Source: Bacillus sp. 2B10 (GTDB lineage: Bacteria; Pseudomonadota; Alphaproteobacteria; Sphingomonadales; Sphingomonadaceae). Taken from it: a DNA stretch of 64,000 nucleotides. Of the stretch, positions 62,937-64,000 are shown piece after piece (position 1 is the stretch's first letter; each line of letters opens with the position of its first letter). Location of the stretch: NCBI GenBank assembly GCA_003946805.1, contig RPSH01000018.1:16096-80095 (forward strand), given 5' to 3'. A program made the position numbers and the translations under genes. The notes beneath the pieces are model-generated. The model searched no databases. It had not been told where the DNA came from and was given only the letters and a program-made list of their open reading frames with translations.

Positions 62937-63683
62937 ATGAAGCAACTGATCGCCTTCGACCTCGACGGGACGCTGGCCGAGAGCAAGCAGCAGCTGACCG
63001 AGCCGATGGGCGAGGCGCTGGCCGACCTGCTGGGCGTCGCGCATGTTGCGATCATCTCGGGCGGCGACTGGCCGCAGTTCGAAAAGCAGGTCGCGACCCG
63101 CCTGCCCGAACGTGCCGACCTGTCGCGGCTGTGGATGATGCCGACCAGCGGCACCAAGCTGTACACCCATGGCGACGGGCGCTGGAACGCGGTCTATGCC
63201 GACCTGTTCGACGACGCGACCAGGGCGAACATCCTCGAAGCGTTCGACGCCGCGCTGGAAGCGACCGGCTTCGCCCCCGAACAGACCTGGGGCGAACGGA
63301 TCGAGGACCGCGGCAGCCAGATCACCTTCTCGGCGCTGGGCCAGCAGGCCCCGATCGACGCCAAGGAACATTGGGACCCCGGGTTCGAGAAGCGCAAGAT
63401 CATCCAGGCCGACCTGAAGCAGCGCCTGCCGGGCCTGTCGATCAACATGGGCGGCGCGACCTCGATCGACATTACAAAGGAAGGCGTCGACAAGGCGACC
63501 GGCCTTGCCAAGCTGGCCGATATCAGCGGAATCGCCACCGACGACATGCTGTTCATCGGCGACGCGATCTTCCCCGGCGGCAACGATTATGCGCCCAAGG
63601 CAGCGGGCATGGACACGGTGAAAATCCGCGACCCGCAGGAAACGCTGGCCGTGATCGAGGCCATCGTCGCCTGCCAGAAGTGA
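62937..63683 (+). CDS. HAD-IIB hydrolase, eukaryotic-type phosphomannomutase-like
   Basis: A 248-aa HAD protein with the catalytic motif AFDLDGTLAESKQQL (DxDGT), motif II IISGGDWPQF, a C2B cap containing GERIEDRGSQITFSALGQQA, and motif III/IV LFIGDAIFPGGNDYAPKAAG. The cap sequence EDRGSQITFSALGQ resembles the human-type PMM fold (IEFRNGM/SxxGR region), hence mannose-6-P/mannose-1-P interconversion is likely with the guanylyltransferase 46 bp upstream. Alternatively it is a sugar phosphatase. Confidence 0.85.
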   Translation: MKQLIAFDLDGTLAESKQQLTEPMGEALADLLGVAHVAIISGGDWPQFEKQVATRLPERADLSRLWMMPTSGTKLYTHGDGRWNAVYADLFDDATRANILEAFDAALEATGFAPEQTWGERIEDRGSQITFSALGQQAPIDAKEHWDPGFEKRKIIQADLKQRLPGLSINMGGATSIDITKEGVDKATGLAKLADISGIATDDMLFIGDAIFPGGNDYAPKAAGMDTVKIRDPQETLAVIEAIVACQK

Positions 63684-63691
63684 CCGGCACG

Positions 63692-63727
63692 CCCCCCTGC
63701 CCCGCCGGTGTGCGCGGGGCAGGGGGG
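63692..63727. terminator. GC-rich hairpin after the HAD gene
   Basis: CCCCCCTGCCCCG (63692-63704) pairs perfectly with CGGGGCAGGGGGG (63715-63727). No T run follows, so termination is likely but not certain. From here to 63876 I see no gene. Confidence 0.7.
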
Positions 63728-63889
63728 CGGCCCAAAGGTCACGAAAGTCACACTCGCGCAGTATTGCGCGGCACCTTGATTTTGCCGGTACGCGTTCGCA
63801 TGGTTCGACGGTGTGAAAGAGCCGGTCGGACCATGCCATGCGCGTGCAGCTGTAGGAAAGCTCCCGCTTCTAACTAGAGCATCGAGCGT

Positions 63890-64000
63890 TTAATCAAGCG
63901 CATAGCCGGCGGCGGTGAAGTAGTTGCGACACTCGCCGGGGTCATACAGATTGCAGATAGAGCCAACGGTTTTCCAGAGGTCGTCGATGGTCCTGGCGCC
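63890..64000 (-). mobile_element. IS630-family transposase, C-terminal fragment cut by the window edge
   Basis: The last 36 codons read [20 protein letters not shown] and [15 protein letters not shown], followed by TAA (63892-63890). LW..(I/V)G......P.EC.NYF..AGY is the C-terminal signature of IS630-type DDE transposases. The likely element end lies near 63877, where TA (63875-63876) precedes GAGCATCGAGCG. The remainder lies outside the window, so integrity is unknown. Confidence 0.8.

Overview
The window is high-GC, densely packed DNA of a Sphingomonadales-type alphaproteobacterium (Sphingomonas or a near relative). This rests on content, not on a database match: long high-GC TonB-dependent receptors, an alphaproteobacterial-type SspB, the hrcA-grpE and rph-rdgB-hemW neighbourhoods, and many short palindromic intergenic repeats of the kind common in sphingomonads.

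Layout. 1-9480: a partial exported protein, a secreted EEP-family phosphatase/nuclease, a PQQ-type sugar dehydrogenase, a dicarboxylate/amino-acid symporter, an FAD/NAD(P) protein, tRNA-Gly(CCC), a TonB-like protein, thrS and infC. 9690-14760: an SnoaL-like protein, a serine hydrolase and glnD, the last translated behind grpE and hrcA (to 15814). 16155-20229: a DUF6438 lipoprotein, rph, rdgB, a 71-aa protein, a CAP-domain lipoprotein and hemW. 20289-49606: a large glycan-utilisation region. 49712-53437: gmk, two small proteins, fumC, a GNAT enzyme and sspB. 53519-57407: a his cluster (hisB, YciI-like, hisH, hisA, hisF, hisE). 57413-63683: a HIT protein, an amino-acid permease, a PfkB kinase, an EI24-like membrane protein, a lipoprotein, a mannose-1-phosphate guanylyltransferase and a eukaryotic-type phosphomannomutase-like HAD protein. 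The right edge cuts an IS630-like transposase.

The main biological unit is an apparent N-glycan catabolic system. Aspartylglucosaminidase (20289) would split GlcNAc from Asn. A leftward operon, nagR - SIS-type GlcN-6-P deaminase - nagA - fused EIIA/HPr/EI - nagE, gives a self-contained PTS route for GlcNAc. A divergent TonB-dependent receptor is preceded by a perfect 19-bp palindrome. Behind it come six glycosidase genes coupled by 4-base stop/start overlaps: GH20, GH2 beta-mannosidase, GH3 of the beta-xylosidase type, GH92 alpha-mannosidase, an unassigned Glyco_hydro_20b-type enzyme, and GH29 alpha-fucosidase. This set fits stripping of xylose/fucose-decorated (plant- or invertebrate-like) N-glycans. 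A second receptor gene (21666-24134) has lost its 5' end next to an AT-rich insert that carries a small Cys-rich exported protein.

Repeats are the second theme. Several mobile-looking palindromic families are present. Two kinds of TA-flanked inverted-repeat element sit exactly in the stop codons of neighbouring genes and rebuild TAG from TA plus the element's first G. Three further palindromic units lie in frame inside the unassigned glycosidase gene. Non-canonical starts are also notable: ATC for infC, CTG for glnD, and TTG for hisH and the PfkB kinase.
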